This document shows positions 1 through 5,542 of a stretch of 5,542 nt of DNA, in pieces. The stretch comes from an uncultured Clostridium sp. (GTDB taxonomy: Bacteria; Bacillota; Clostridia; Clostridiales; Clostridiaceae). Where the stretch lies: contig NZ_CALEVF010000340.1 of the NCBI RefSeq assembly GCF_937920395.1, forward strand, positions 1 through 5,542, given 5' to 3'. The number at the start of each line of letters is the position of its first letter. Within the stretch, counting starts at the first letter, position 1. The notes under the pieces are model-generated. The model searched no databases and was not told the origin of the DNA. It saw nothing but the letters and a program-made list of their open reading frames with translations. A program made the position numbers and the translations under genes.

Positions 1-1408
1 TATTTTGATTTCTGCCCCATTGAAGTTCGTACCATTTTCTAATACCCTTTTGACATTCTCTTCTTTTTGACAGTTTTTCCCTATGTAATTCAATATAAGC
101 AATAGCATTATTATACTCTTGAGGATTACAAATTAAATCTGAATATATTAAATAACTATCTTTCCTTAAAATCTTATTTTTTTCTATGAAACTACTCTTA
201 ATCCAAGGTTTTATTATATCCTTTTCAATATTTTTTAATAAAGAAGTATCATTATTAAGTACAAATGCTTTATCACATCCAGTTATTATTCCCTGATAAC
301 TATTGCATATATTACTAAGCTCAGTCGATTTTTTTTGTTTAATTTTATTTATTATAGTTCTCACTTTTTCATCTACTAAAACCCACCCTTTATCATCTAA
401 TTCTTTTTTTTCAATAAAAAAGGTGCTGAATTTATTCCCACCTTTCAGAAACACATTGTTATAAAATTCTTTTCTATCTTTACTTTTTACTGCTAATGGC
501 TTTATAATTTCAATTTGATTATCCTCAGTTTTATGATTTGTTATAAACATAATTAAAGGATCTATTCCTACATTTTTAAATGGTCTTATACCATAAAAAT
601 CTATTATTTTATCTATAGTGTAGCCTTCCTTTAATGCTTTCCTCAACTCTTCTCCACTAGGTGATTCCATAAAATATCTTGAAGTAATAAATGTAAGCTT
701 TCCACCATCATTTAAGTCATCTAACGCTTTTTCAAAAAAACAATATGATAAGTCTCCTTTATCTCTATATACTTTTTTATATCTTATTTTTAGAAATGAA
801 GCATACTCATTATTTATAAATTTTTTACCCACATAAGGTGGATTCCCTATAACAATATCATATTTACATTTATTCTCATATACTAAAAAATCATTATTGA
901 AAATATTTTTTATTATGCACCCCTTGCTTAAATCATATAAATCAATAGTAAGAATTTTTAATGCTGTATCATCAATATCAAATCCGAACAAATTATATTT
1001 TATTATATGATCATCAATCTCTTGCTCTTTTAATATTAATCCATTTTTCTCATTAATAGATTTTAAATTATCCTTATATAATTTTTTTAGAAGTTTAAAA
1101 CTACAAATCAATATATTTCCTGTTCCACATGATGGGTCAACAATTCTTATATATGGATTATTTATTATCTGAGCTGCTTTTATAGTATTTTCTATCATAT
1201 AAGATGTTATAGGTTCTGGAGTATACACTGTCCCCTTTTCTTTATTGTTTTTTATGAATTCATAATAATCATCACCAAAACTTTTCTTTCCTGATACTCC
1301 CAATTTTATTTTGTAATTTTTGAGAGCAGTTAATTTGTATACGTCTTCTATTGGACTTATTATAATATTATATAACTCACGTATTTCTTGTTTTAATAAA
1401 TCAAGCAT
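1..1408 (-). CDS. N6-adenine DNA methyltransferase, Eco57I/TaqI-like (CamA-like), 3' end cut by window edge
   Basis: This gene encodes an S-adenosylmethionine-dependent enzyme expected to methylate adenine N6 in a specific DNA site. The frame is open from ATG at 1408 to the left edge (469 codons, no stop). GGGAG (1416-1420) lies 7 nt before the ATG. Visible motifs are motif X (GTVYTPEP, residues 59-66), SAM-binding motif I (DPSCGTGNIL, 91-100), an acidic motif II region (FGFDID, 141-146) and the catalytic NPPY (189-192), in the gamma-class order. A TaqI-like specificity region follows, with QGIITGCDKAF (372-382) and GIRKWYELQWGR (455-466). Motif X begins only about 58 residues in, so there is no room for the N-terminal nuclease of Eco57I-type fused enzymes. 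From memory, the NPPY-downstream block and both specificity motifs resemble C. difficile CamA (about 577 aa), which suggests roughly 100 residues are missing. The methyltransferase call is firm; CamA kinship is inferred. Sampled lines are about 20% GC, lower than neighbouring genes. fchA lies 51 bp upstream in the same direction. Confidence 0.93.
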   Translation of the reverse strand, partial: MLDLLKQEIRELYNIIISPIEDVYKLTALKNYKIKLGVSGKKSFGDDYYEFIKNNKEKGTVYTPEPITSYMIENTIKAAQIINNPYIRIVDPSCGTGNILICSFKLLKKLYKDNLKSINEKNGLILKEQEIDDHIIKYNLFGFDIDDTALKILTIDLYDLSKGCIIKNIFNNDFLVYENKCKYDIVIGNPPYVGKKFINNEYASFLKIRYKKVYRDKGDLSYCFFEKALDDLNDGGKLTFITSRYFMESPSGEELRKALKEGYTIDKIIDFYGIRPFKNVGIDPLIMFITNHKTEDNQIEIIKPLAVKSKDRKEFYNNVFLKGGNKFSTFFIEKKELDDKGWVLVDEKVRTIINKIKQKKSTELSNICNSYQGIITGCDKAFVLNNDTSLLKNIEKDIIKPWIKSSFIEKNKILRKDSYLIYSDLICNPQEYNNAIAYIELHREKLSKRRECQKGIRKWYELQWGRNQN

Positions 1409-1459
1409 TTATTTTCTCCCGCCTATATTACTAAAATTTAGTTTTATCCTATTATATAA

Positions 1460-2095
1460 CTACAAACTCTCATCAACGATAGTTAATATTTCATCCCTTT
1501 TTATTCTTCCTTTTTCAACCAATTCACAACAACGTTTTTTAACTTTTTCTTTATAAAGTTCATCTTTAAGACTAGAAAGATTTATCTTAACATTTAAGAT
1601 CGCACTTTCAATAGATGCTTGAAGCATTAAAACTGATACCCCGGCATCAGAAATCGCATTTTTGTTACCTAACTTAGCTGCTACCATTATATACTCATAT
1701 ATCTTATATGCTTCTTCTGCAACCTTTAATGGAACTTCTAACGCACCTATATATCCTTCTCTTATTTTAGAACTTCTTACTTTCTTATCGTAATCACTTT
1801 CCTTTGGGAGTTTAAATGCTGACATAAGAATTAAAAAGGCCTCAGTATCTTTGTTCATTAATTCTAAAAATTCACTCTGATATTTAAGACATTCATCTAG
1901 AGTTTTAGAAACAAGCATTTTGTACTCATCACTATATTCATTGTATACCTTCTTACCTATCGTCAAATTAAACACCATAGCTCCTAATCCACTAGCCAAA
2001 GATGCTGCAAGTGCTGCAACACTTCCTCCTCCTGGTACAGGGGAATTTGAACCCAATTCATTAATAAACTCTCTTACAGTTTTTTGATCTAACAT
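1460..2095 (-). CDS. fchA: Methenyltetrahydrofolate cyclohydrolase, FchA (cyclodeaminase/cyclohydrolase family)
   Basis: A cytosolic enzyme of folate one-carbon metabolism. FchA proteins hydrolyse 5,10-methenyl-tetrahydrofolate to 10-formyl-tetrahydrofolate. The same fold serves as formiminotetrahydrofolate cyclodeaminase in histidine or purine breakdown, and the sequence alone does not fully separate the two. The 211-aa length is typical of stand-alone family members and there is no fused formiminotransferase domain. Key signs are the N-terminal glycine-rich PVPGGGS (residues 19-25) followed by an alanine-rich helix, the conserved Asp in NKDTEAF (D83), and NAISDAGVS (146-154) leading into a helix ending NVKINL. 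The ATG at 2095 is supported by AAGGGAG (2104-2110), 8 nt upstream. It reads away from the catalase gene and toward the methyltransferase, with no terminator in the 51-bp gap, so it is probably the first gene of a two-gene unit. A TATAAT at 2125-2130 (minus strand) could be its -10 element, but no good -35 was found. Confidence 0.93.
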   Translation of the reverse strand: MLDQKTVREFINELGSNSPVPGGGSVAALAASLASGLGAMVFNLTIGKKVYNEYSDEYKMLVSKTLDECLKYQSEFLELMNKDTEAFLILMSAFKLPKESDYDKKVRSSKIREGYIGALEVPLKVAEEAYKIYEYIMVAAKLGNKNAISDAGVSVLMLQASIESAILNVKINLSSLKDELYKEKVKKRCCELVEKGRIKRDEILTIVDESL

Positions 2096-2368
2096 TTTTT
2101 ATTCTCCCTTCAAAAAGTCAATATATTATATAAACATAATGTCAATTAAATTAAATCTATTTATTATGAATTAATTTTGTATTACAATATTACCATTTTT
2201 CATTACAGTCTGTATAGCATTTTTACCAAAATAAGCAAAAGTCATAATTTTATTTTGATTTTTTAAAATACAATATACGAATAATTTTATTTTTAATTCA
2301 TATTGTAATATATATATGTTTAAATTTTCACATCTGAAATCTAATACATTTATAAAAAGGAGATTTAT
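2096..2368. promoter_or_regulatory. Divergent spacer between fchA and the catalase gene
   Basis: This 273-bp, very AT-rich spacer must carry the promoters for fchA (minus) and the catalase gene (plus). On the minus strand, TATAAT at 2125-2130 is a plausible fchA -10, giving a leader of about 20 nt, but the -35 is poor. On the plus strand, several TA-rich runs around 2300-2316 could be the catalase -10 and none stands out. The catalase Shine-Dalgarno site is AAGGAG (2357-2362), 6 nt before ATG. A short inverted repeat TACAG-T-CTGTA lies at 2204-2214. No clear PerR or Fur box (TTATAATnATTATAA type), CcpA site or riboswitch could be matched by eye. No small ORF with a ribosome site was seen. Confidence 0.4.
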
Positions 2369-3817
2369 ATGAAAAAAGATTACCTAACTACAAACCAGGG
2401 TGCTCCTGTAACTGATGATCAAAACTCATTAAGTGTTGGAGAAAGAGGCCCCGTATTAATAAAAGATCATATTCTTCTAGAAAAAACTGCTCAATTTGAT
2501 CGTGAAAGAATTCCCGAGAGAGTAGTTCATGCTAAAGGAGCAGGAGCTCATGGATATTTTAAGCCATATAAAAATATGGCTAATTATACAAAAGCAGATT
2601 TTTTAGAAGACCCATTAAAAGAAACCCCAATTTTCGTAAGATTTTCTATAGTCGTAGGATCAAAAGGAGTTGCTGATACAGTCCGCGATGTTAGAGGTTT
2701 TTCTATAAAATTTTATACTGATGAAGGAAATTATGATTTAGTTGGAAATCACATCCCCGTGTTTTTTATCAGAGATGCTATAAAATTTCCTGATTTAATT
2801 CATGCTTTAAAACCTGATCCTGTTTCTAACATACCAGGTGATTCTTCTGCAAACAGTCGTTTTTGGGATTATATATCTTTAACACCTGAGGCAACCAATA
2901 TGCTCACCTACTTATTCTCAGATATAGGTACAATCAAAAGCTACAGATTTATAGAGGGGTTTAGTGTTAACACATACAAATGGGTTAATGCAAAAGGAAA
3001 AGCTGTATATGTTAAATATCATTGGATACCCCTTGGTGGAATTCAATCTATAAATAGTGCTGAAGCAAAACGATTGGCAGGCATTGACCCAGACATTGCA
3101 AGTCGCGATCTTTTTGATACACTTGCAAGCGGTAAAACAGTTGAATATGAATTATTTGTTCAGATGATTGCTATAGAGGATGAGGATAAATTTGATTTTG
3201 ATCCTTTAGATGATACAAAACTTTGGCCAGAGGATATAATACCATTGATGCCCGTTGGAAAGATAGTATTAAATAAAAACCCAGAGAATTTTTTTGCAGA
3301 GGTTGAGCAATCAGCATTTTGTCCTGCTACTATTGTACCTGGAATTGATTTCTCGAATGACAAGATACTTCAAGGTAGAATATTTTCATATACTGATACC
3401 CAAAGATATCGCCTTGGTACTAACTACCTTGAGTTACCAATTAACAGACCAAAAGTACCTGTTAACAATAATCAACAAGATGGTTTCATGCAGATAATGC
3501 CAAACCATGGCAGTACGAATTATTACCCAAATTCACTTGGAGATGGCCTTCCTAAGCAAGCACTTGAAAACGGAATTCCTGAAAAAACTTATGTTGAAGG
3601 TTACGAAGTTCGGAAATCAATAAGCAAGAAAAATGACTATGTTCAAGCAGGTGAAAGGTACTGCTCTTTAAGCAGTATTGAACAAGATCATTTAGTTTCA
3701 AATATAGTTGAATCACTAAGTGCCGCCATCAAACCTATTCAAGAAAGAATGCTTGTACACTTGATAAAAGCAAACAAAGAATTTGGAAAAAGGGTATCAA
3801 AAGGTCTAAATCTCTGA
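2369..3817 (+). CDS. katA: Monofunctional heme catalase, small-subunit type
   Basis: This cytosolic heme enzyme converts two hydrogen peroxide to water and oxygen. At 482 aa it is the small-subunit form, lacking the C-terminal flavodoxin-like domain of large catalases. The active-site signature FDRERIPERVVHAKGAG (residues 43-59) holds the distal catalytic His54. Asn127 (DLVGN) is the second distal residue. The proximal heme-ligand signature is RIFSYTDTQ (337-345), with Tyr341 as the iron ligand and Arg337 four residues before it. The 73-residue spacing between His54 and Asn127 matches bovine catalase (His74/Asn147). No signal peptide is present. The start has AAGGAG (2357-2362) 6 nt upstream. 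Departures from the common pattern are Ile94 where FSTV is usual, His128 where GNN is usual, and Asn201 where a His-Thr pair is common; these may be subfamily features. The gene stands alone, diverging from fchA and meeting the EamA gene head-on with no spacer. Catalase is patchy among clostridia, so an oxygen-tolerance role is inferred. The symbol letter is provisional. Confidence 0.96.
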   Translation: MKKDYLTTNQGAPVTDDQNSLSVGERGPVLIKDHILLEKTAQFDRERIPERVVHAKGAGAHGYFKPYKNMANYTKADFLEDPLKETPIFVRFSIVVGSKGVADTVRDVRGFSIKFYTDEGNYDLVGNHIPVFFIRDAIKFPDLIHALKPDPVSNIPGDSSANSRFWDYISLTPEATNMLTYLFSDIGTIKSYRFIEGFSVNTYKWVNAKGKAVYVKYHWIPLGGIQSINSAEAKRLAGIDPDIASRDLFDTLASGKTVEYELFVQMIAIEDEDKFDFDPLDDTKLWPEDIIPLMPVGKIVLNKNPENFFAEVEQSAFCPATIVPGIDFSNDKILQGRIFSYTDTQRYRLGTNYLELPINRPKVPVNNNQQDGFMQIMPNHGSTNYYPNSLGDGLPKQALENGIPEKTYVEGYEVRKSISKKNDYVQAGERYCSLSSIEQDHLVSNIVESLSAAIKPIQERMLVHLIKANKEFGKRVSKGLNL

Positions 3818-4678
3818 TTATTTCTTTGTTAATATTACAACAGACAAAACAATCATTATACTGCCAATTATAATTCTAGATGAAATAGGCTCTCCTAAGA
3901 TTATTATTCCTAGTATTAAACTAACTATAGGCTCAATAGTACTTAGAATTGAAGCTTTCGAGGGTCCTATTAATCTAACCCCTTCTAAAAATGCCATTAA
4001 AGCTACCACCGTAGATATAAATGCTATAAGTAAAATTGCTACAAGTGCATAAAAAGAAATATGAATGTTAAAATTATTAGTACTTTTAGCAGCTATAAAC
4101 ATCACTATTGCAGATGCACATGAAATATAAAAGGTTAAAACATAACTATTAATACTCTTAAATTCTTTGTGAGATGCACCTAAAACATATAATGAATATA
4201 ATACTGCAGCTATTAATGCTAATATTATTCCTTTTATGTTAAAACTAACACTCGCCTTATCAATTAAAATATAAATACCCATTAAAGATATAATCAAAGA
4301 AATTGTTTTTCTAGAATATATTTTTTCTTTATATACAACGTATGCGAGTATTGTAACGATAGATGGATAAATATAAAAAATCATGCTTGACATTCCAACA
4401 CTTATGTAATTATATGACAGATACAAACTGGAAGTTGCAAGTGTAAAACCAAATACCCCAATAATTATTATTAAAATGGCCTGTTTTTTAGTTAATTTCA
4501 TAGATATGCCTTTTGTTTTCAAATAATATAAAAGCATAATAGCTGCAAATAAAAACCTAAGGAATAGTGTACTGTATGTGTTTGATCCTCCTCTATATGA
4601 GAGTTTCGCAAGTATTGGCATAATTCCAAAAGCACTAGCTGACAAAATGATATATAGAATTCCTTTTGTTTTCTCCAT
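3818..4678 (-). CDS. EamA-family (drug/metabolite transporter superfamily) membrane protein
   Basis: An integral membrane protein of the DMT superfamily, probably an exporter of a small metabolite or amino acid; the substrate cannot be read from sequence. It has the usual duplicated EamA layout with about ten hydrophobic segments over 286 aa. Repeat 1 spans about residues 5-125, with LR at 40-41, YPS at 104-106 and a closing Glu118. Repeat 2 spans about 130-284, with SKASILSTIEP (240-250) and LGEPI (261-265), the classic EamA ending. Lysines close the C-terminus. The chosen start is ATG 4678 because GAGGAGG (4685-4691) sits 6 nt before it. A longer frame from ATG 4699 would add seven residues (MKTRRNT) but has only A/T-rich sequence before it and would place the Shine-Dalgarno site inside the coding region. 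It is transcribed apart from the upstream nitroreductase, whose terminator lies between them. Its stop abuts the catalase stop. Confidence 0.92.
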   Translation of the reverse strand: MEKTKGILYIILSASAFGIMPILAKLSYRGGSNTYSTLFLRFLFAAIMLLYYLKTKGISMKLTKKQAILIIIIGVFGFTLATSSLYLSYNYISVGMSSMIFYIYPSIVTILAYVVYKEKIYSRKTISLIISLMGIYILIDKASVSFNIKGIILALIAAVLYSLYVLGASHKEFKSINSYVLTFYISCASAIVMFIAAKSTNNFNIHISFYALVAILLIAFISTVVALMAFLEGVRLIGPSKASILSTIEPIVSLILGIIILGEPISSRIIIGSIMIVLSVVILTKK

Positions 4679-4684
4679 TGTATT

Positions 4685-4691
4685 CCTCCTC
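4685..4691 (-). promoter_or_regulatory. Shine-Dalgarno site that fixes the transporter start
   Basis: The minus strand reads GAGGAGG, a near-perfect anti-16S match, with the 6-nt spacer AATACA before ATG 4678. It lies inside the longer reading frame that begins at 4699, so that longer start is unlikely. Confidence 0.85.
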
Positions 4692-4741
4692 GTTTTCATA
4701 TATACAAAATAAAAATAAATAGCAATAACATAACTATTAAA

Positions 4742-4750
4742 ATTGTACCA
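4742..4750 (-). promoter_or_regulatory. Candidate extended -10 promoter for the EamA transporter
   Basis: The minus strand reads TGGTACAAT, a TGn extended -10 with TACAAT (5 of 6 to TATAAT). Transcription would start near 4735, giving a leader of about 57 nt before ATG 4678. No good -35 lies at 17 nt; TTGATG occurs at a 20-nt spacing, which is too long, but an extended -10 can act without it. It is the best promoter-like element seen between the nitroreductase terminator and the transporter gene. The surrounding AT-richness makes chance matches common. Confidence 0.4.
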
Positions 4751-4867
4751 TCTTTATCTTATAATTTCATCAATTAAATAAAACTTTACAAAAATAGGTG
4801 TATAACATCAATCTAACATTATAATAAAAAGATAATATATAAACTTGTTATTTACTTTGTTTTAACT

Positions 4868-4906
4868 AAAAAATACCCTATGATCACAAATACATCATAG
4901 GGTATT
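4868..4906 (-). terminator. Intrinsic terminator of the nitroreductase gene
   Basis: A perfect 13-bp stem pairs 4894-4906 with 4872-4884. The minus strand reads AATACCCTATGAT, a 9-nt loop, then ATCATAGGGTATT. On the minus strand the stem runs into TTTT (4868-4871), making six Ts in all with the stem end. The stem begins 24 nt after the nitroreductase stop codon. On the plus strand the hairpin is followed by AACATAAATT, not a T-run, so it works mainly for the minus-strand gene. It separates the nitroreductase from the transporter transcript. Confidence 0.93.
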
Positions 4907-4929
4907 AACATAAATTATCCTTTTACAAT

Positions 4930-5481
4930 TTATTTATTGTTTTTAGTATATGCATTATCCCAAGTGTTTGAAAAAACAAAATCTTTTACATCTTTTTTAT
5001 CGTAATGTTCTTTACTCTCAGCTATTTCACCAATTGGAGTTATAGCAACTACCTTATAATTTTGTGGAATCGATAATGTTTTTTTGATAATATCCTCATC
5101 AATTGCAGCAATCCAACAAGTTCCATACCCTTCATTAGTAGCTGCTAAAACAAAATGTTCCATAGCTATTGCACTATCTACTAAATAGTACTCTTTGTTT
5201 TCTACTTCGCCTGAAGCAGCTGGATCTGCAACTACCACTGCTGTCATAGGGGCGTCAATTATTGATTGTGCTGCTAAATTATCCTTGTTAATTATAGCTT
5301 TTGAAATTTGCATAAGCTCCTTTTTATCATCAACTAATATAAATTTATAAGAAGTCTTATTTTTCCATGATGGTGACATCATAGCTGCATTAATCATTCT
5401 AGCTAATTTTTCTGCATTTACTTGTGTATCTTTAAATTTCTTAATACTTTTTCTATTTTCAACTACATCATAAAATTCCAT
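4930..5481 (-). CDS. Nitroreductase-family FMN oxidoreductase
   Basis: A cytosolic flavoprotein of the nitroreductase superfamily, expected to bind FMN, usually as a dimer, and to pass electrons from NAD(P)H to nitro compounds, quinones or flavins; the natural substrate is unknown. From ATG 5481 it has 183 aa. Visible features are the N-terminal FYDVVENRKSIKKF (residues 3-16; NRKSIKKF matches the family RRSIRxF phosphate-contact motif), SPSWKN (36-41) where SPSGxN is usual, a dimer-core helix around DSAIAMEHFVLAA (102-114), GYGTCWIAAI (118-127), and the C-terminal TPIGE (148-152). The small size fits the compact clostridial group. An upstream GTG at 5490 would add three residues, but it overlaps the Shine-Dalgarno AAGGGAG (5490-5496), which is ideally placed 8 nt before ATG 5481. 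A strong terminator 24 nt past the stop makes it the last gene of its transcript, probably monocistronic. The gene before it lies beyond the window. Confidence 0.92.
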   Translation of the reverse strand: MEFYDVVENRKSIKKFKDTQVNAEKLARMINAAMMSPSWKNKTSYKFILVDDKKELMQISKAIINKDNLAAQSIIDAPMTAVVVADPAASGEVENKEYYLVDSAIAMEHFVLAATNEGYGTCWIAAIDEDIIKKTLSIPQNYKVVAITPIGEIAESKEHYDKKDVKDFVFSNTWDNAYTKNNK

Positions 5482-5489
5482 ATAACACA

Positions 5490-5496
5490 CTCCCTT
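5490..5496 (-). promoter_or_regulatory. Shine-Dalgarno site that fixes the nitroreductase start
   Basis: The minus strand reads AAGGGAG, 8 nt before ATG 5481. The same motif and spacing precede fchA. Its last G is the first base of the in-frame GTG at 5490, so that GTG is unlikely to initiate translation. Confidence 0.8.
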
Positions 5497-5523
5497 TAAA
5501 TTTAGTATGTGTAATAGTTGAAT

Positions 5524-5540
5524 AAATAATGTAATTATTT
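5524..5540. repeat. AT-rich inverted repeat upstream of the nitroreductase gene
   Basis: AAATAAT and ATTATTT form perfect 7-bp arms around GTA, centred about 50 bp before the nitroreductase ATG. The position suits a promoter or operator. The half-site spacing (7-3-7) does not match the 7-1-7 PerR/Fur type, and the sequence is pure A/T in the arms, so chance is a real alternative. Confidence 0.3.
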
Positions 5541-5542
5541 TT

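Noticed and set aside
1430..1442. ACTAAA-A-TTTAGT repeat between fchA and the methyltransferase, considered as a terminator
   Set aside because: It has almost no loop, is A/T only apart from its outer pairs, and has no T-run, so it would not stop transcription.
1320..1556. Plus-strand open frame of 78 codons over the methyltransferase start and fchA end
   Set aside because: It is antisense to two well-supported genes, resembles no family, has hydrophobic low-complexity composition from AT-rich DNA, and has no good Shine-Dalgarno site.
2204..2214. TACAG-T-CTGTA considered as a CopY/BlaI-type operator
   Set aside because: Those operators have TACA and TGTA two bases apart; here they are three apart, and no copper or beta-lactam gene is nearby.
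2180..2310. 11-bp inverted pair TATTACAATAT (2180-2190) and ATATTGTAATA (2300-2310) in the divergent spacer, considered as a looping operator
   Set aside because: In a roughly 85% A/T spacer of this length, an 11-bp pair is expected by chance at close to even odds by a rough estimate, and the sites match no known regulator.
2096..2368. PerR box upstream of catalase
   Set aside because: No stretch gives a convincing match to TTATAATnATTATAA; the A/T-rich partial matches are no better than elsewhere in the spacer.
3160..3497. Two 67-codon frames overlapping the catalase gene, one on each strand
   Set aside because: They lie wholly inside a strongly supported catalase frame and look like shadows with no family resemblance.
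3659..3677. 7-bp hairpin TACTGCT-CTTTA-AGCAGTA near the catalase 3' end, considered as a terminator
   Set aside because: It is inside the coding region well before the stop and is followed by TTGAACAAGA rather than a T-run on either strand.

Overview
The window looks like chromosome from a low-GC Firmicute, most likely Clostridium sensu lato. It is very AT-rich, its Shine-Dalgarno sites are strong purine-rich ones (AAGGGAG, GAGGAGG, AAGGAG), its codons favour A/T in the third position, and its proteins (an FchA-type cyclohydrolase, a clostridial-type nitroreductase, a CamA-like adenine methyltransferase) fit that group. The species cannot be fixed from sequence alone.

Layout. Positions 1-1408 (minus strand) hold the first 469 codons of a DNA adenine methyltransferase whose 3' end lies beyond the left edge. 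Positions 1460-2095 (minus) encode FchA, which lies 51 bp upstream of the methyltransferase in the same direction, so the two are probably cotranscribed. A 273-bp AT-rich divergent spacer follows. Positions 2369-3817 (plus) encode a small-subunit heme catalase. Its stop codon directly abuts the stop of a convergent EamA-family (DMT) transporter gene at 3818-4678 (minus). A roughly 250-bp spacer then holds a candidate extended -10 promoter for the transporter and a very clear intrinsic terminator (4868-4906) for the next gene. That gene is a nitroreductase-family flavoprotein at 4930-5481 (minus). The last 60 bp are its upstream region.

Functionally this is a mixed stretch of four likely transcription units: fchA plus methyltransferase, catalase, transporter, nitroreductase. 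FchA belongs to folate one-carbon metabolism. Catalase and the nitroreductase are both redox or stress-type enzymes but do not share a transcript. No pathway joins all five genes. No tRNA, rRNA, CRISPR array, insertion sequence or riboswitch was recognised.

The most interesting item is the methyltransferase. It has all the expected gamma-class N6-adenine motifs, no N-terminal nuclease domain, and target-recognition motifs that resemble, from memory, the C. difficile sporulation-linked methyltransferase CamA. Two start codons were moved downstream because of their Shine-Dalgarno sites (transporter at 4678, nitroreductase at 5481). I did not see a clearly new multi-gene system here.
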